From the NCBI RefSeq assembly GCF_013303125.1, contig NZ_JABTTE010000001.1:248001-312000 (forward strand): a stretch of DNA of 64,000 bases, read 5' to 3'. Origin of the DNA: Calidifontibacillus erzurumensis (GTDB taxonomy: Bacteria > Bacillota > Bacilli > Bacillales > Bacillaceae_J). The position numbers and the translations under genes were made by a program. Under the pieces are notes generated by a model that was not told the DNA's origin, made no database searches, and was given only the letters and a program-made list of their open reading frames with translations. Position 1 is the stretch's first letter. Every line of letters begins with the position of its first letter. Positions 55,385-64,000 of the stretch are shown here, piece after piece.

Positions 55385-55387
55385 AAA

Positions 55388-55738
55388 ATGGAATATTTCC
55401 TTGCTTTCCTATTCGGCGGATTGATGTGTTTAGTCGGCCAAATTTTATTAGATCAATGGAAACTCTCTCCCTCTCATGTCATGAGTATATTTGTAGTTGT
55501 CGGTGTCATTTTAGGTGGCCTTGGTGTATATGATGAATTCATTGAATTAGCTGGTGTTGGAGCTATTTTGCCGATCACAAGCATTGGCTATTCATTATTG
55601 AATGGAGCATTAATTGGTGCGAGTGAGTTTGGGGTAAACGGATTAACATTTGGAATGTTTCATTTAACATCTATTGCTATTACATCAACTATTTTATTTG
55701 CATTTATAGCAGCAATCATTTTCAACCCTAAAGGATAA
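55388..55738 (+). CDS. spoVAEB: Stage V sporulation protein AEB
   Basis: A 116-residue membrane protein paralogous to SpoVAC (FGGLMCLVGQILLDQWKLSP, GVGAILPITSIGYSLLNGAL). It starts three bases after spoVAD. In B. subtilis it is followed by spoVAEA, a soluble protein gene; here the next gene is spoVAF after only 40 bases, so spoVAEA is absent. Confidence 0.93.
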   Translation: MEYFLAFLFGGLMCLVGQILLDQWKLSPSHVMSIFVVVGVILGGLGVYDEFIELAGVGAILPITSIGYSLLNGALIGASEFGVNGLTFGMFHLTSIAITSTILFAFIAAIIFNPKG

Positions 55739-55778
55739 AGTCGAAAGTATCGGTTTTACCTAGAAAGGAGTGAATTCA

Positions 55779-57275
55779 ATGTTAACCCAAACAAAAGAAA
55801 AGCAACCGATATCAACCGATCTTCGTATGAATGAAGAATTTTTAAAAGACCGAATAGGTTTAGGAACGAGCTTTGATTTAGGTGTGCGCAAAATAAAAAT
55901 CTTAAAGAAGGATGTTCATGTATATTTTTTAAATGGATTATGTGATTCTGCTTATATTATAGAATTATTAAAAGTATTGATTCAAATCAATGATCACGAA
56001 AGAAGCATTAAGGCAATCGTGAAAGATATTATTAAAAACCGACTTTCACATCAACAAGTTCAAGAAGCAAAAGATATGGATCAAGTTGTTGATCAGCTTC
56101 TTTCCGGCCTTATGATCATTTTGATTGAAGGAGAAACCATCGCTTTTTCTGTTGATGTTAGAAGTTATCCAGGGCGAAATCCGGAAGAACCGGATACGGA
56201 AAAAGTCGTCCGGGGTGCTAGAGATGGATATACAGAAAATATTGTTGTTAATACCGCATTAACGCGTAGGAGAATTCGTGATGAAAGGCTGCGTCATGAA
56301 ATTATCCAAGTAGGCGAACGCTCAAAAACTGATATATGTATTGCCTATCTTCAAGATGTGGCTGATCCGGATCTTGTGGAAATTATTAAGAAAGAATTAA
56401 AAGAAATTGAAATAGACGGGATTCCGATGGCTGATAAGACTGTAGAAGAGTTCCTTGTCAAACAAGGTTGGAATCCGTATCCGATGGTACGTTATACAGA
56501 AAGGCCGGATGTAGTAGCTACACATTTATTAGAAGGTCATGTTGTCATCATGGTTGATACATCTCCAAGCATGATTATAACACCAACTACATTTTTCCAC
56601 CATGTACAGCATGCGGAAGAATATCGTCAAACACCTGCGATCGGCGCTTTCTTGCGGTGGGTTCGTTTTATAGGGATGGTTGTTTCTGTCCTATTGGTTC
56701 CTTTATGGTATTTGTTTGTAAAAAACCCTGACTTATTGCCGGAAGCCATTGATTTTATCGGACCTAATAAAGAATATAACATACCAATTATCGTTCAATT
56801 GATTATAGCAAGTTTAGGAATTGACCTATTAAGGATGGCGGCCATTCATACTCCAACCCCGCTTTCAACGGCAATGGGCTTAATTGCGGCAGCGTTGATT
56901 GGTCAAATTGCTATCGATGTTGGTCTCTTTTCGGCGGAAGTTATTCTTTATGTGGCTGTTAGTGCAATCGGTCTATTTGCAACGCCTAGTTATGAATTAA
57001 GTGTTGCGAATAAAATATCACAGATAGGTTTGTTATTGGCAGTTTACTTTTTTGATGTAGCTGGTTTAGTTATCGGGATCACAGTAATAATTTTGTACTT
57101 AGCTTCATTGCGTTCGTTAAATACGCCATATTTATGGCCATTTATTCCTTTTGATCCACATGCATTTTTACAAATTATCGTACGAGTGGCAATGCCATTA
57201 AATAAAACAAGACCAACTGTGACAAACCCGCAAAATAATAAAAAACAGCCTTTTCGTAAACCATTATTAAATTAA
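55779..57275 (+). CDS. spoVAF: Stage V sporulation protein AF (GerA-family A-like subunit)
   Basis: A 498-residue membrane protein related to the A subunits of GerA-type germinant receptors. A large N-terminal soluble region (with SYPGRNPEEPDTEKVVRGAR, the family hallmark) precedes about five membrane helices and a basic C-terminal tail. It modulates germination efficiency in B. subtilis. ATG 55779 follows AAAGGAG; the GTG at 55770 is within the site. Confidence 0.93.
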   Translation: MLTQTKEKQPISTDLRMNEEFLKDRIGLGTSFDLGVRKIKILKKDVHVYFLNGLCDSAYIIELLKVLIQINDHERSIKAIVKDIIKNRLSHQQVQEAKDMDQVVDQLLSGLMIILIEGETIAFSVDVRSYPGRNPEEPDTEKVVRGARDGYTENIVVNTALTRRRIRDERLRHEIIQVGERSKTDICIAYLQDVADPDLVEIIKKELKEIEIDGIPMADKTVEEFLVKQGWNPYPMVRYTERPDVVATHLLEGHVVIMVDTSPSMIITPTTFFHHVQHAEEYRQTPAIGAFLRWVRFIGMVVSVLLVPLWYLFVKNPDLLPEAIDFIGPNKEYNIPIIVQLIIASLGIDLLRMAAIHTPTPLSTAMGLIAAALIGQIAIDVGLFSAEVILYVAVSAIGLFATPSYELSVANKISQIGLLLAVYFFDVAGLVIGITVIILYLASLRSLNTPYLWPFIPFDPHAFLQIIVRVAMPLNKTRPTVTNPQNNKKQPFRKPLLN

Positions 57276-57306
57276 AAATAATAAAAATTGAAAATGTTTC
57301 ACTATT

Positions 57307-57323
57307 GCAAATCTTATATTTGC
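57307..57323. repeat. Short dyad upstream of lysA
   Basis: GCAAAT and ATTTGC with a 5-base centre lie between spoVAF and lysA. There is no T run. It could be an operator. No lysine riboswitch fits in this 110-base gap. Confidence 0.35.
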
Positions 57324-57385
57324 TATGTTAAAGTTTAACTTATTAAAATATTTTAAGCTTTTCTTTATAATCAAGGGGGAAACGT

Positions 57386-58714
57386 ATGTATTTACGCGGA
57401 ACAAGTATTATTAATAATAAAGGTCACCTAGAAATTGGCGGTGTTGATACAGTCGATTTAGCAAAAGAGTTTGGAACCCCGCTTATCGTATATGATGTTG
57501 CTTTAATGCGGGAAAGAGCAAGAGCGTTCAAAGAAACATTTGAAAAGCAAAACGTAAGAGCACAAGTTGCTTATGCAAGCAAAGCTTTCTCATCAATAGC
57601 GATGATTAATTTGGCTGATGAAGAAGGTATGAGCCTTGATGTTGTATCTGGTGGAGAGCTTTATACCGCTTTAGCAGCTAATTTTCCGCCTGAGCGTATT
57701 CATTTCCATGGTAATAATAAGAGCATAGAAGAAATGAAAATGGGAATTGAAGCAGGAATTGGTTGTTTTGTTGCAGACAATTTCTATGAACTAGAAGTTT
57801 TGCAAAATTTGGCTGAAGATTCTGGCAAAACAGTTTCAGTTCTTCTACGTATATCCCCAGGGGTAGAAGCGCATACACATGATTATATTATGACTGGACA
57901 AGTTGATTCCAAATTTGGATTCGACTTAAAGAGCGGTCAAGTTGAAAAAGCAATAGAAATTACGAGAAATTCTTCCAATCTTCACCTTCTTGGAATTCAT
58001 AGCCATATCGGTTCACAAATTTTTGAAACAACAGGATTTTTAATGGCCGTTGATACAATTTTTGAAGCTATAGAAAGATGGGCTTCCGAATTAAATTATG
58101 TTCCTTCCGTTCTTAATTTAGGCGGTGGCTTCGGCATTCGATATATAGAAGGAGACGACCCGCTGCCACCTGAAGAATACGTTTCAGCAATTATCGATAA
58201 AGTGAAATCACATGTTGAAAGACTTGATATTGAAATGCCGGAAATTTGGATTGAGCCTGGCCGTTCAATTGTCGGAGATGCTGGAACTACTTTATATACA
58301 ATTGGTTCAAATAAAGTTATTCCTGGTGTAAGGAAATATGTTGCCGTTGATGGCGGTATGGGGGATAATTTAAGACCTGCATTATATCAAGCTAAATATG
58401 AAGCGATCCTTGCTAATCGCGCGGATGAGCCTGCAGAGGAGACAGTATCGATAGCTGGAAAATGTTGTGAATCAGGCGATATGTTAATTTGGGATTTGCC
58501 ATTGCCAAAAGCAAATCCAGGTGATATTTTAGCTGTTTTCTGCACAGGTGCATATGGCTATTCAATGGCTAACAATTACAATCGCATACCTCGTCCGGCT
58601 GTAGTCTTTGTTGAAGACGGAGAGGCCCAACTTGTTGTGAAACGCGAAAGCTATGATGATTTAATTCATTTAGATATTCCATATAAAAAGAAAACAAAAG
58701 TAGAGCTAATATAA
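57386..58714 (+). CDS. lysA: Diaminopimelate decarboxylase
   Basis: This PLP enzyme makes L-lysine from meso-diaminopimelate. The Schiff-base lysine lies in VAYASKAFSS; the phosphate-binding glycine loop is LNLGGGFGI; CESGDMLIWD contains the active-site cysteine, and GAYGYSMANNYN closes the site. The 442-residue length is typical. ATG follows AAGGGGG. It is directly downstream of spoVA, as in B. subtilis. Confidence 0.95.
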   Translation: MYLRGTSIINNKGHLEIGGVDTVDLAKEFGTPLIVYDVALMRERARAFKETFEKQNVRAQVAYASKAFSSIAMINLADEEGMSLDVVSGGELYTALAANFPPERIHFHGNNKSIEEMKMGIEAGIGCFVADNFYELEVLQNLAEDSGKTVSVLLRISPGVEAHTHDYIMTGQVDSKFGFDLKSGQVEKAIEITRNSSNLHLLGIHSHIGSQIFETTGFLMAVDTIFEAIERWASELNYVPSVLNLGGGFGIRYIEGDDPLPPEEYVSAIIDKVKSHVERLDIEMPEIWIEPGRSIVGDAGTTLYTIGSNKVIPGVRKYVAVDGGMGDNLRPALYQAKYEAILANRADEPAEETVSIAGKCCESGDMLIWDLPLPKANPGDILAVFCTGAYGYSMANNYNRIPRPAVVFVEDGEAQLVVKRESYDDLIHLDIPYKKKTKVELI

Positions 58715-58721
58715 TAATTAT

Positions 58722-58751
58722 AAGTGCCTCACTACGGGCACTTTTTATTTT
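58722..58751 (+). terminator. Terminator of lysA
   Basis: AAGTGCC and GGCACTT form a 7-bp stem with an 8-base loop, followed by TTTATTTTT. Confidence 0.85.
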
Positions 58752-58826
58752 TTATTTTTTATGTTATAAATAGAAACATCATAGGTAAGATAAGAATTGG
58801 GAATTCATTATAGAAAGGTGACTAAA

Positions 58827-60485
58827 ATGGAAGAAAATAAACATACCTCTTCGAATTTCATTAGAAATATTGTCATAGAAGATTTAAAGAGCGGAAAGTA
58901 TGATAAAATTATCACAAGGTTCCCTCCTGAGCCGAATGGATATTTACATATTGGTCATGCAAAATCAATCGTTCTAAATTTTGAACTTGCCGATGAGTTC
59001 AATGGAAAAACACATTTGCGCTTTGACGATACAAATCCATTAAAAGAAGACACAGAATATGTAGAGGCTATTAAGGAAGATGTGAAATGGCTCGGTTACG
59101 AATGGGATCAATTGTATTTTGCTTCTGATTATTTTGAAGAAATGTACAATCGCGCCGTTTTGTTAATTAAAAAAGGAAAGGCTTATGTTGATGATTCAAC
59201 ACCGGAACAAATTCGAGAAATGCGAGGTACATTAACAGAACCTGGGAAAGAAAGCCCATATAGAAATCGCAGCATTGAGGAAAACCTTGATTTATTTGAA
59301 AGGATGAGAGCTGGAGAATTTAAAGATGGGGAAAAAGTTCTTCGGGCGAAAATTGACATGGCTTCTCCGAACATTAATATGCGCGATCCAGTATTGTACC
59401 GAATTTATCATGCACCCCATCATAATACAGGTGATAAATGGTGCATTTATCCGATGTATGATTTTGCACATCCTTTGGAGGATGCAATTGAAGGTGTAAC
59501 CCATTCTATCTGCACAATGGAATTTGAAGATCATCGTCCGCTTTATGATTGGGTCATTCAGGAATGCGAAATGGAAAATAAGCCAAAGCAAATAGAATTT
59601 GCACGTTTGAATTTAACGAATACGGTTATGAGCAAACGGAAATTAAAGCAGTTAGTGGATGAGAAATTTGCAGATGGATGGGATGATCCGAGAATGCCGA
59701 CGATATCAGGTTTAAGAAGAAGAGGTTACACACCTGAAGCGATCCGCGCTTTTTGTCGGGAAATCGGGGTTGCAAAAAGCAATAGCACCGTTGATGTACA
59801 AATGCTTGAGCATTTTGTAAGAGAAGATTTAAAATTAAAAGCTCCACGGACAATGGCCGTCCTACGTCCGCTTAAAGTAATCATTACTAATTATCCAGAA
59901 GGGCAAATCGAATGGCTTGATGCGGAAAATAATCCTGAAAATCCGGAAATGGGTACCCGTAAAATTCCTTTTTCTAGAGAAATTTATATAGAAAAAGATG
60001 ATTTTATGGAAAATCCGCCAAGCAAATACTTCAGGTTGTTCCCAGGAAACGAAGTTCGGCTTAAACATGCCTATTTCATTAAATGCCATGATTTTATTAA
60101 AGATGAAAATGGCGAAATTGTTGAAATTCATTGTACGTATGATCCCGAAACGAAAAGCGGGACAGGTTTTACTGGCCGTAAAGTGAAAGGGACTTTGCAT
60201 TGGGTTGAAGCCACCCATGCTGTACCTGCTGAGTTTCGTTTGTATGAGCCATTTATTTTAGATCAAGAAGATGACGATGAATCGAAAACATTTTTAGATT
60301 ATGTAAACCCAAATTCACTTGAAATTTTACAAGGCTTTATTGAGCCAAATATGACAAATGCAAAAATTCATGACAAATTCCAATTTTTTAGACATGGCTA
60401 TTTTAATGTTGATCCAAAGTATACAACTCCTGAAAAGCTCGTATTTAATCGAATCGTATCGTTAAAAAGCTCATTCAAATTATAG
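58827..60485 (+). CDS. glnS: Glutaminyl-tRNA synthetase
   Basis: This class I synthetase charges tRNA-Gln directly. The HIGH motif is in [12 protein letters not shown] and the KMSKS equivalent in VMSKRKL. The sequence [16 protein letters not shown] follows HIGH as in E. coli GlnRS, and the two beta-barrel anticodon-binding domains fill the C-terminal third. Length is 552 residues, close to the enterobacterial enzyme. ATG 58827 follows GAAAGGTG. B. subtilis and most relatives lack GlnRS and use GatCAB amidation, so this gene is probably acquired. Its base composition now resembles its neighbours. Confidence 0.93.
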   Translation: MEENKHTSSNFIRNIVIEDLKSGKYDKIITRFPPEPNGYLHIGHAKSIVLNFELADEFNGKTHLRFDDTNPLKEDTEYVEAIKEDVKWLGYEWDQLYFASDYFEEMYNRAVLLIKKGKAYVDDSTPEQIREMRGTLTEPGKESPYRNRSIEENLDLFERMRAGEFKDGEKVLRAKIDMASPNINMRDPVLYRIYHAPHHNTGDKWCIYPMYDFAHPLEDAIEGVTHSICTMEFEDHRPLYDWVIQECEMENKPKQIEFARLNLTNTVMSKRKLKQLVDEKFADGWDDPRMPTISGLRRRGYTPEAIRAFCREIGVAKSNSTVDVQMLEHFVREDLKLKAPRTMAVLRPLKVIITNYPEGQIEWLDAENNPENPEMGTRKIPFSREIYIEKDDFMENPPSKYFRLFPGNEVRLKHAYFIKCHDFIKDENGEIVEIHCTYDPETKSGTGFTGRKVKGTLHWVEATHAVPAEFRLYEPFILDQEDDDESKTFLDYVNPNSLEILQGFIEPNMTNAKIHDKFQFFRHGYFNVDPKYTTPEKLVFNRIVSLKSSFKL

Positions 60486-60497
60486 GAAGTATTGATG

Positions 60498-60548
60498 AAT
60501 GTCTGGAAATTGCTGCGAATTGCGGCAAATCCAGACATTTTTTTTGGA
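60498..60548 (+). terminator. Terminator of glnS
   Basis: AATGTCTGGA and TCCAGACATT form a perfect outer stem with inner TTGC/GCAA pairing, then a run of eight Ts. Confidence 0.93.
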
Positions 60549-60703
60549 GTGAATGCCCCTTTATTTTCTAAAATTATGACAATTATGTGAAAAACAACAA
60601 AAATCATCAAATTTTTTGGAAGAACTGACAGGAATTTTTTTAAAATTGTAGAAATAGATAAGGTGTCTTTGTTTTATTTTTTGTCGCTATAGGAGGTGAA
60701 TTT

Positions 60704-61147
60704 GTGAAAAAAAGGCTTATAGCGTTCTTCTCCATGTTCATACTACTTGGATTGTTTATGGCTCCAGGTGTTTTGGCAGAGGAGATTGGGCAAAATGATA
60801 TCGCAGAAAATATTATCAAAACAGCAGAAAAATACATAGGCACTCCATATGGAGGCGAATTTGATTGCTCTGGCTATGTGAAAAAAGTTTTTGAAGAAAA
60901 TGGTATTGAATTACCTAGATCCTCAGCATCTCAATATATGCATGGAGAGGCTATTAAAAAAGCGGATTTGCAAAAAGGGGACTTGGTATTTTTCAAAACT
61001 TCTGGTTCCGGAATTTCACATGTGGGCATATACATAGGTGACAATAAGTTTATACATTCTTCTTCTTCTAAAGGTGTCATCATTTCGAAATTAAACGACC
61101 CTTATTATTGGGGTTCTCGGTTTGTCGGAGCAGCAAAGGTATTTTAA
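60704..61147 (+). CDS. Secreted NlpC/P60 cell-wall peptidase, minimal form
   Basis: A 147-residue protein with a signal peptide (KKRLIAFFSMFILLGLFMAP, cleaved near VLAEE) and a single NlpC/P60 domain. The catalytic cysteine is in FDCSGYVKKVF, the histidine in GISHVGIYIGD, and the third polar residue in FIHSSSSKGV. No SH3 or LysM module is present. It probably cleaves D-Glu-diaminopimelate links in peptidoglycan. GTG start follows AGGAGG. It is transcribed alone between two intergenic gaps. Confidence 0.9.
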   Translation: MKKRLIAFFSMFILLGLFMAPGVLAEEIGQNDIAENIIKTAEKYIGTPYGGEFDCSGYVKKVFEENGIELPRSSASQYMHGEAIKKADLQKGDLVFFKTSGSGISHVGIYIGDNKFIHSSSSKGVIISKLNDPYYWGSRFVGAAKVF

Positions 61148-61255
61148 TATTGAAGGTGGGCAGGACTAAAATGACAGTTCTGCTTTTTTGTTTTAACTAT
61201 GATTCAATATCATGTAAAATAGGAAAAGTAACAAATCGAAGGAGGCATACATACG

Positions 61256-61693
61256 ATGAAAAAAGCATCAATTGAATTTGAAAATGGTGAAAAAATTATC
61301 TTTCAACTATTTCCAAATGAAGCACCTGGAACAGTTGCGAATTTTGAAAAGTTAGCAAATGAAGGATTTTATAATGGATTGACGTTCCACCGAGTAATAC
61401 CGGGCTTTGTTTCTCAAGGTGGATGCCCATACGGAACAGGTACTGGTGGGCCAGGCTATACAATTAAATGCGAGACAGAAGGAAATCCTCACAAACATGT
61501 GGCAGGTGCATTGTCCATGGCTCATGCAGGCAAAGATACTGGAGGTAGCCAGTTCTTTATTGTTCATGAACCGCAGCCACATCTTGATGGTGTTCATACC
61601 GTATTTGGACAAGTAATTGAAGGAATGGATACGGTGCTTAGAATTCGTCAAGGCGATGTTATGAAAGAAGTTAAGGTATGGGACGAAAATTAA
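61256..61693 (+). CDS. ppiB: Peptidyl-prolyl cis-trans isomerase B (cyclophilin)
   Basis: A cytoplasmic cyclophilin of 145 residues. The active-site blocks are [35 protein letters not shown] and [12 protein letters not shown]. There is no signal peptide. The ATG follows GAAGGAGG. It is the B. subtilis ppiB counterpart by order, near lysA and rib/scp genes. The family and catalytic residues are clear. Confidence 0.95.
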   Translation: MKKASIEFENGEKIIFQLFPNEAPGTVANFEKLANEGFYNGLTFHRVIPGFVSQGGCPYGTGTGGPGYTIKCETEGNPHKHVAGALSMAHAGKDTGGSQFFIVHEPQPHLDGVHTVFGQVIEGMDTVLRIRQGDVMKEVKVWDEN

Positions 61694-61740
61694 AGAGATA
61701 ATTTTCTTGCATTTTTGAAAGAGAAAGTATTGTTATGAAA

Positions 61741-61785
61741 AATTGTGAAGGCTGGTTTAATAAATGGGTGCAGCCTTCACAATTT
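61741..61785 (+). terminator. Perfect 14-bp inverted repeat after ppiB (terminator-like)
   Basis: AATTGTGAAGGCTG and CAGCCTTCACAATT are perfectly complementary around a 16-base loop. The T tail is poor (ATTTACCC), so termination may be partial. Confidence 0.65.
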
Positions 61786-61824
61786 ACCCATTGATTACGA
61801 ACAATGAATCAGTTATTATTTTGA

Positions 61825-61850
61825 ATAAGGTAAACTTAACCTTATAAGGT
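61825..61850. repeat. Overlapping dyads upstream of ribT
   Basis: ATAAGGT (61825-61831) pairs with ACCTTAT (61839-61845), and ACCTTATAAGGT (61839-61850) is itself a perfect palindrome. Three AAGGT half-sites thus stand close together just before ribT, like an operator. Confidence 0.4.
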
Positions 61851-61864
61851 ATTGAATGATATAA

Positions 61865-62244
<380 letters not shown>

Positions 62245-62245
<1 letters not shown>

Positions 62246-62282
62246 AAAGACCCAGTTTCCAGTTAGGATTAGGGTCTTTTGT
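62245..62282. terminator. Bidirectional terminator between ribT and ypuF
   Basis: AAAAGACCC and GGGTCTTTT form a perfect 9-bp stem with A/T runs on both sides. Confidence 0.88.
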
Positions 62283-62790
62283 TTTGTTTTCGTTTTAACT
62301 TTTCTCTTCTTTCTTTTATGATTTGGCTGCGATCACGTAAGGAATGTTTATAAAGTAGATATTGATTTGATAAATCACTATTGCTATTCCAATGAAAACC
62401 TAACCTTTGACATTGTTCAATACAAATTTTTTTCAACTCATCATCAATTATAGGAAGATTCATACTATAATATGATTTTTCTTCAACTATTTCTTCCCGC
62501 CTTTTTTCTAGTGAGGTGAGAAGTGTATTCTTGTCTAAGCCGAGTTTCTGCAAAAGTTGTTCATTTGCATGAAAGTTGTTGATCGCTTTAGTTATTGTTT
62601 TGAATGCTCCATTGTAATTTTTAATTCTGTGATGATATAATGCTACAGCAAGCTGGATGAATCCTACCCAAATTGAAGAACGATGTTTTCCTTCTTTTTT
62701 CCAGAATTCCTCAAGAATTTCATGGCATTCAAAATAATCTCGTGGACCATGAAAATGGACGAGGTATTGAATATATGCATCTTGATACAT
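62269..62790 (-). CDS. ypuF: YpuF family protein (DUF309)
   Basis: A 173-residue protein with the DUF309 core near the N-terminus: HFHGPRDYFECHEILEEFWK, followed by GFIQLAVALYHHRIKN. The C-terminal 60 residues are basic and end in a Lys/Arg-rich helix. The conserved His/Glu cluster could bind metal, but the function is unknown. AAAGGAG precedes the ATG on the minus strand. It lies upstream of scpAB as in B. subtilis. Confidence 0.85.
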   Translation of the reverse strand: MYQDAYIQYLVHFHGPRDYFECHEILEEFWKKEGKHRSSIWVGFIQLAVALYHHRIKNYNGAFKTITKAINNFHANEQLLQKLGLDKNTLLTSLEKRREEIVEEKSYYSMNLPIIDDELKKICIEQCQRLGFHWNSNSDLSNQYLLYKHSLRDRSQIIKERREKLKRKQNKRP

Positions 62791-62889
62791 CGTATTTAAA
62801 CTCCTTTAAATATTCTGTTCCAATAGTGTACCACAAAATAAAGGAGAAAAAGAAAAGAAGTGCCTAAAGCACTTCTTTATAAGTTTACA

Positions 62890-62985
62890 TTAATACCAAG
62901 CTGCACCAACGATGATTAACAAAATAAACAATACAACGATTAATGCAAAGCCTGCACCATATCCAAAACCTGCAGTTCCGCTCAT
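62890..62985 (-). CDS. YjcZ-family small sporulation membrane protein
   Basis: A 31-residue frame, MSGTAGFGYGAGFALIVVLF followed by ILLIIVGAAWY, behind a strong AAAAGGAGGAAC site at 62990-62999 on the minus strand. A Gly-rich head and one transmembrane helix are the hallmarks of the YjcZ/sporulation small-protein family. A sigma-K-type promoter lies 40 bases upstream. It is too short for usual gene finders. Confidence 0.88.
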   Translation of the reverse strand: MSGTAGFGYGAGFALIVVLFILLIIVGAAWY

Positions 62986-63024
62986 TTATGTTCCTCCTTT
63001 TTAAAATCTTGATACTTACGGTAA

Positions 63025-63051
63025 TAACATATGTAAATTGTGCAATGATGT
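63025..63051 (-). promoter_or_regulatory. Sigma-K-type promoter of the YjcZ-like gene
   Basis: On the minus strand AC, 16 bases, CATATGTTA, fitting the sigma-K pattern AC-N16-CATAnnnTA completely. Late mother-cell expression is inferred. Confidence 0.7.
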
Positions 63052-63177
63052 ATAGGCAATTATCAGGACTTGAGGAAACTTTATTATGAAAATTGACAGT
63101 ATGGAATTACAGGAAATTTTGCTATTATAAAAAAGGATTGTTTTTAAACTTGAAAGTAATTTTTGGTGGGATATTTG

Positions 63178-63945
63178 ATGGAATATAATGTGAAATTAGA
63201 CTCCTTCGAAGGTCCACTTGACCTTCTTTTACATTTAATAAATCGTTATGAAATTGATATTTATGATATCCCAATGGCGCAAATTACCGAACAGTATTTG
63301 CGTTATATTCATACGATGCAAGAGCTTAAACTTGATGTTGCCAGCGAATATCTTGTGATGGCAGCAACACTTTTAGCGATAAAAAGTAAAATGCTATTGC
63401 CTAAAACAGAAGAAACGCTCGAAGAAGAGTTGGAATATAGCGGTGATGAAATCGAGGAGGACCCTCGTGAAGAATTGATGAAGCGTTTGATAGAGTATAA
63501 AAAATATAAAGAGGCAGCTATTCAACTGAAAGAGTATGAACAAAAACGAGGACAATTATTTACAAAACCACCTAGCAATTTAGCTCCTTATATGCCTGGT
63601 GAAAAAGAAAGGCCGTTTACAGATGTGTCTTTATATGATATGTTAAGTGCTCTTGAGAGGCTCCTAGAACGAAAAAAATGGAGGGAGCCAAAAACCGCGA
63701 AAGTTGAGCGCCAGGACATCCCGATTCAAATTCGAATGGAACAAATTTTAAATGAACTAAAACGTTCTAATGGAAGAATAAGCTTTTATTCGCTTTTTCC
63801 AATTTACGAAAAATCACATATCGTCATTACGTTTTTGGCTATTTTAGAATTAATGAAAAATCAAATGATTCGCTGCGAGCAGGAAAAAAACTTCGACAAT
63901 ATTTGGATTTATACGATGAAAGGAGCTAATGGGGATGAAGCTTGA
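63178..63945 (+). CDS. scpA: Segregation and condensation protein ScpA
   Basis: The kleisin subunit of the SMC-ScpAB condensin. The N-terminal helical domain that binds the SMC neck starts [20 protein letters not shown] and includes [20 protein letters not shown]. An acidic linker follows ([20 protein letters not shown], in part), then the C-terminal winged helix. The ATG at 63178 gives 255 residues and matches B. subtilis; the frame opens at 63163. It overlaps scpB by 11 bases. Confidence 0.94.
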   Translation: MEYNVKLDSFEGPLDLLLHLINRYEIDIYDIPMAQITEQYLRYIHTMQELKLDVASEYLVMAATLLAIKSKMLLPKTEETLEEELEYSGDEIEEDPREELMKRLIEYKKYKEAAIQLKEYEQKRGQLFTKPPSNLAPYMPGEKERPFTDVSLYDMLSALERLLERKKWREPKTAKVERQDIPIQIRMEQILNELKRSNGRISFYSLFPIYEKSHIVITFLAILELMKNQMIRCEQEKNFDNIWIYTMKGANGDEA

Positions 63946-64000
63946 ACAAATGAAGGCTGTTGTGGAAGGCCTGCTCTTTATTGTTGGCGATGAAGGAATC
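63935..64000 (+). CDS. scpB: Segregation and condensation protein ScpB (N-terminal 22 codons, cut by window edge)
   Basis: The ATG at 63935 inside the end of scpA opens the frame [20 protein letters not shown], the typical start of ScpB's first winged helix. GGAGCTAATGGGG supplies the ribosome site. The rest lies beyond the window. Confidence 0.85.
   Translation, partial: MKLEQMKAVVEGLLFIVGDEGI

Noticed and set aside
57276-57385. Lysine riboswitch before lysA
   Set aside because: The gap is only 110 bases and shows no lysine-element structure.

Overview
The window comes from an A/T-rich, endospore-forming member of the Bacillaceae (Firmicutes). Gene order closely follows the yqi-yqj-yqk-ypu part of the Bacillus subtilis chromosome, from the bkd operon to scpAB. 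Ribosome binding sites are strong, and many genes appear to start at TTG or GTG behind AGGAGG-like sequences. There are no rRNA or tRNA genes, no CRISPR array, no prophage and no intact insertion sequence, so this is a core chromosomal segment with a few local insertions.

Left part (1-33.4 kb), catabolism. The end of bkdR and a sigma-54 promoter precede the branched-chain 2-oxoacid dehydrogenase genes lpdV-bkdAA-bkdAB-bkdB. Then come methylmalonyl-CoA mutase (mutA-mutB) with its chaperone meaB, bacilliredoxin brxB, an arginine-type ABC transporter (artPQR), an L,D-transpeptidase, yqjA, and on the minus strand the tiny membrane gene prli42. Methylmalonyl-CoA epimerase and a carboxyltransferase follow. 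Together these genes suggest a route from valine and isoleucine through propionyl-CoA and methylmalonyl-CoA to succinyl-CoA. Next are a tripeptidase-like gene, DNA polymerase IV, RNase Z, NamA, a two-gene 2-oxoacid:ferredoxin oxidoreductase, proI behind a proline T-box, a short-chain dehydrogenase, a GC-rich enoyl-CoA hydratase that looks acquired, a second Y-family polymerase under LexA boxes, and a thiolase.

Middle (33.1-49.6 kb). Contents: yqkE, a miniature FAD protein, a cold-shock gene, a LysM-M14 peptidase, an mciZ homologue, nudF, endonuclease Q, spoIIM, fur with PerR-box-like sites, a class B penicillin-binding protein, glycyl-tRNA synthetase behind a glycine T-box, yqzK, xerD, and a nucleoside-salvage operon (deoB, two tandem purine nucleoside phosphorylases, pdp). 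The second phosphorylase has altered base-recognition residues.

Right part (49.8-64 kb), sporulation and housekeeping. dacF-spoIIAA-spoIIAB-sigF is followed by a spoVA operon lacking spoVAEA, then lysA, a glutaminyl-tRNA synthetase (unusual in Bacillus), an NlpC/P60 protein, ppiB, an orphan ribT, ypuF, a small YjcZ-type sporulation gene, scpA and the start of scpB. Sequences resembling promoters for sigma-A, -L, -H, -E, -F, -G and -K can all be read in the window.

No wholly new multi-gene system is evident. The best leads are the divergent purine nucleoside phosphorylase paralogue, GlnRS in a Bacillus background, a pair of G-rich hairpins after meaB, the extended MciZ homologue, the miniature TrxR-like protein, and the redox-type operator in front of the ferredoxin oxidoreductase.
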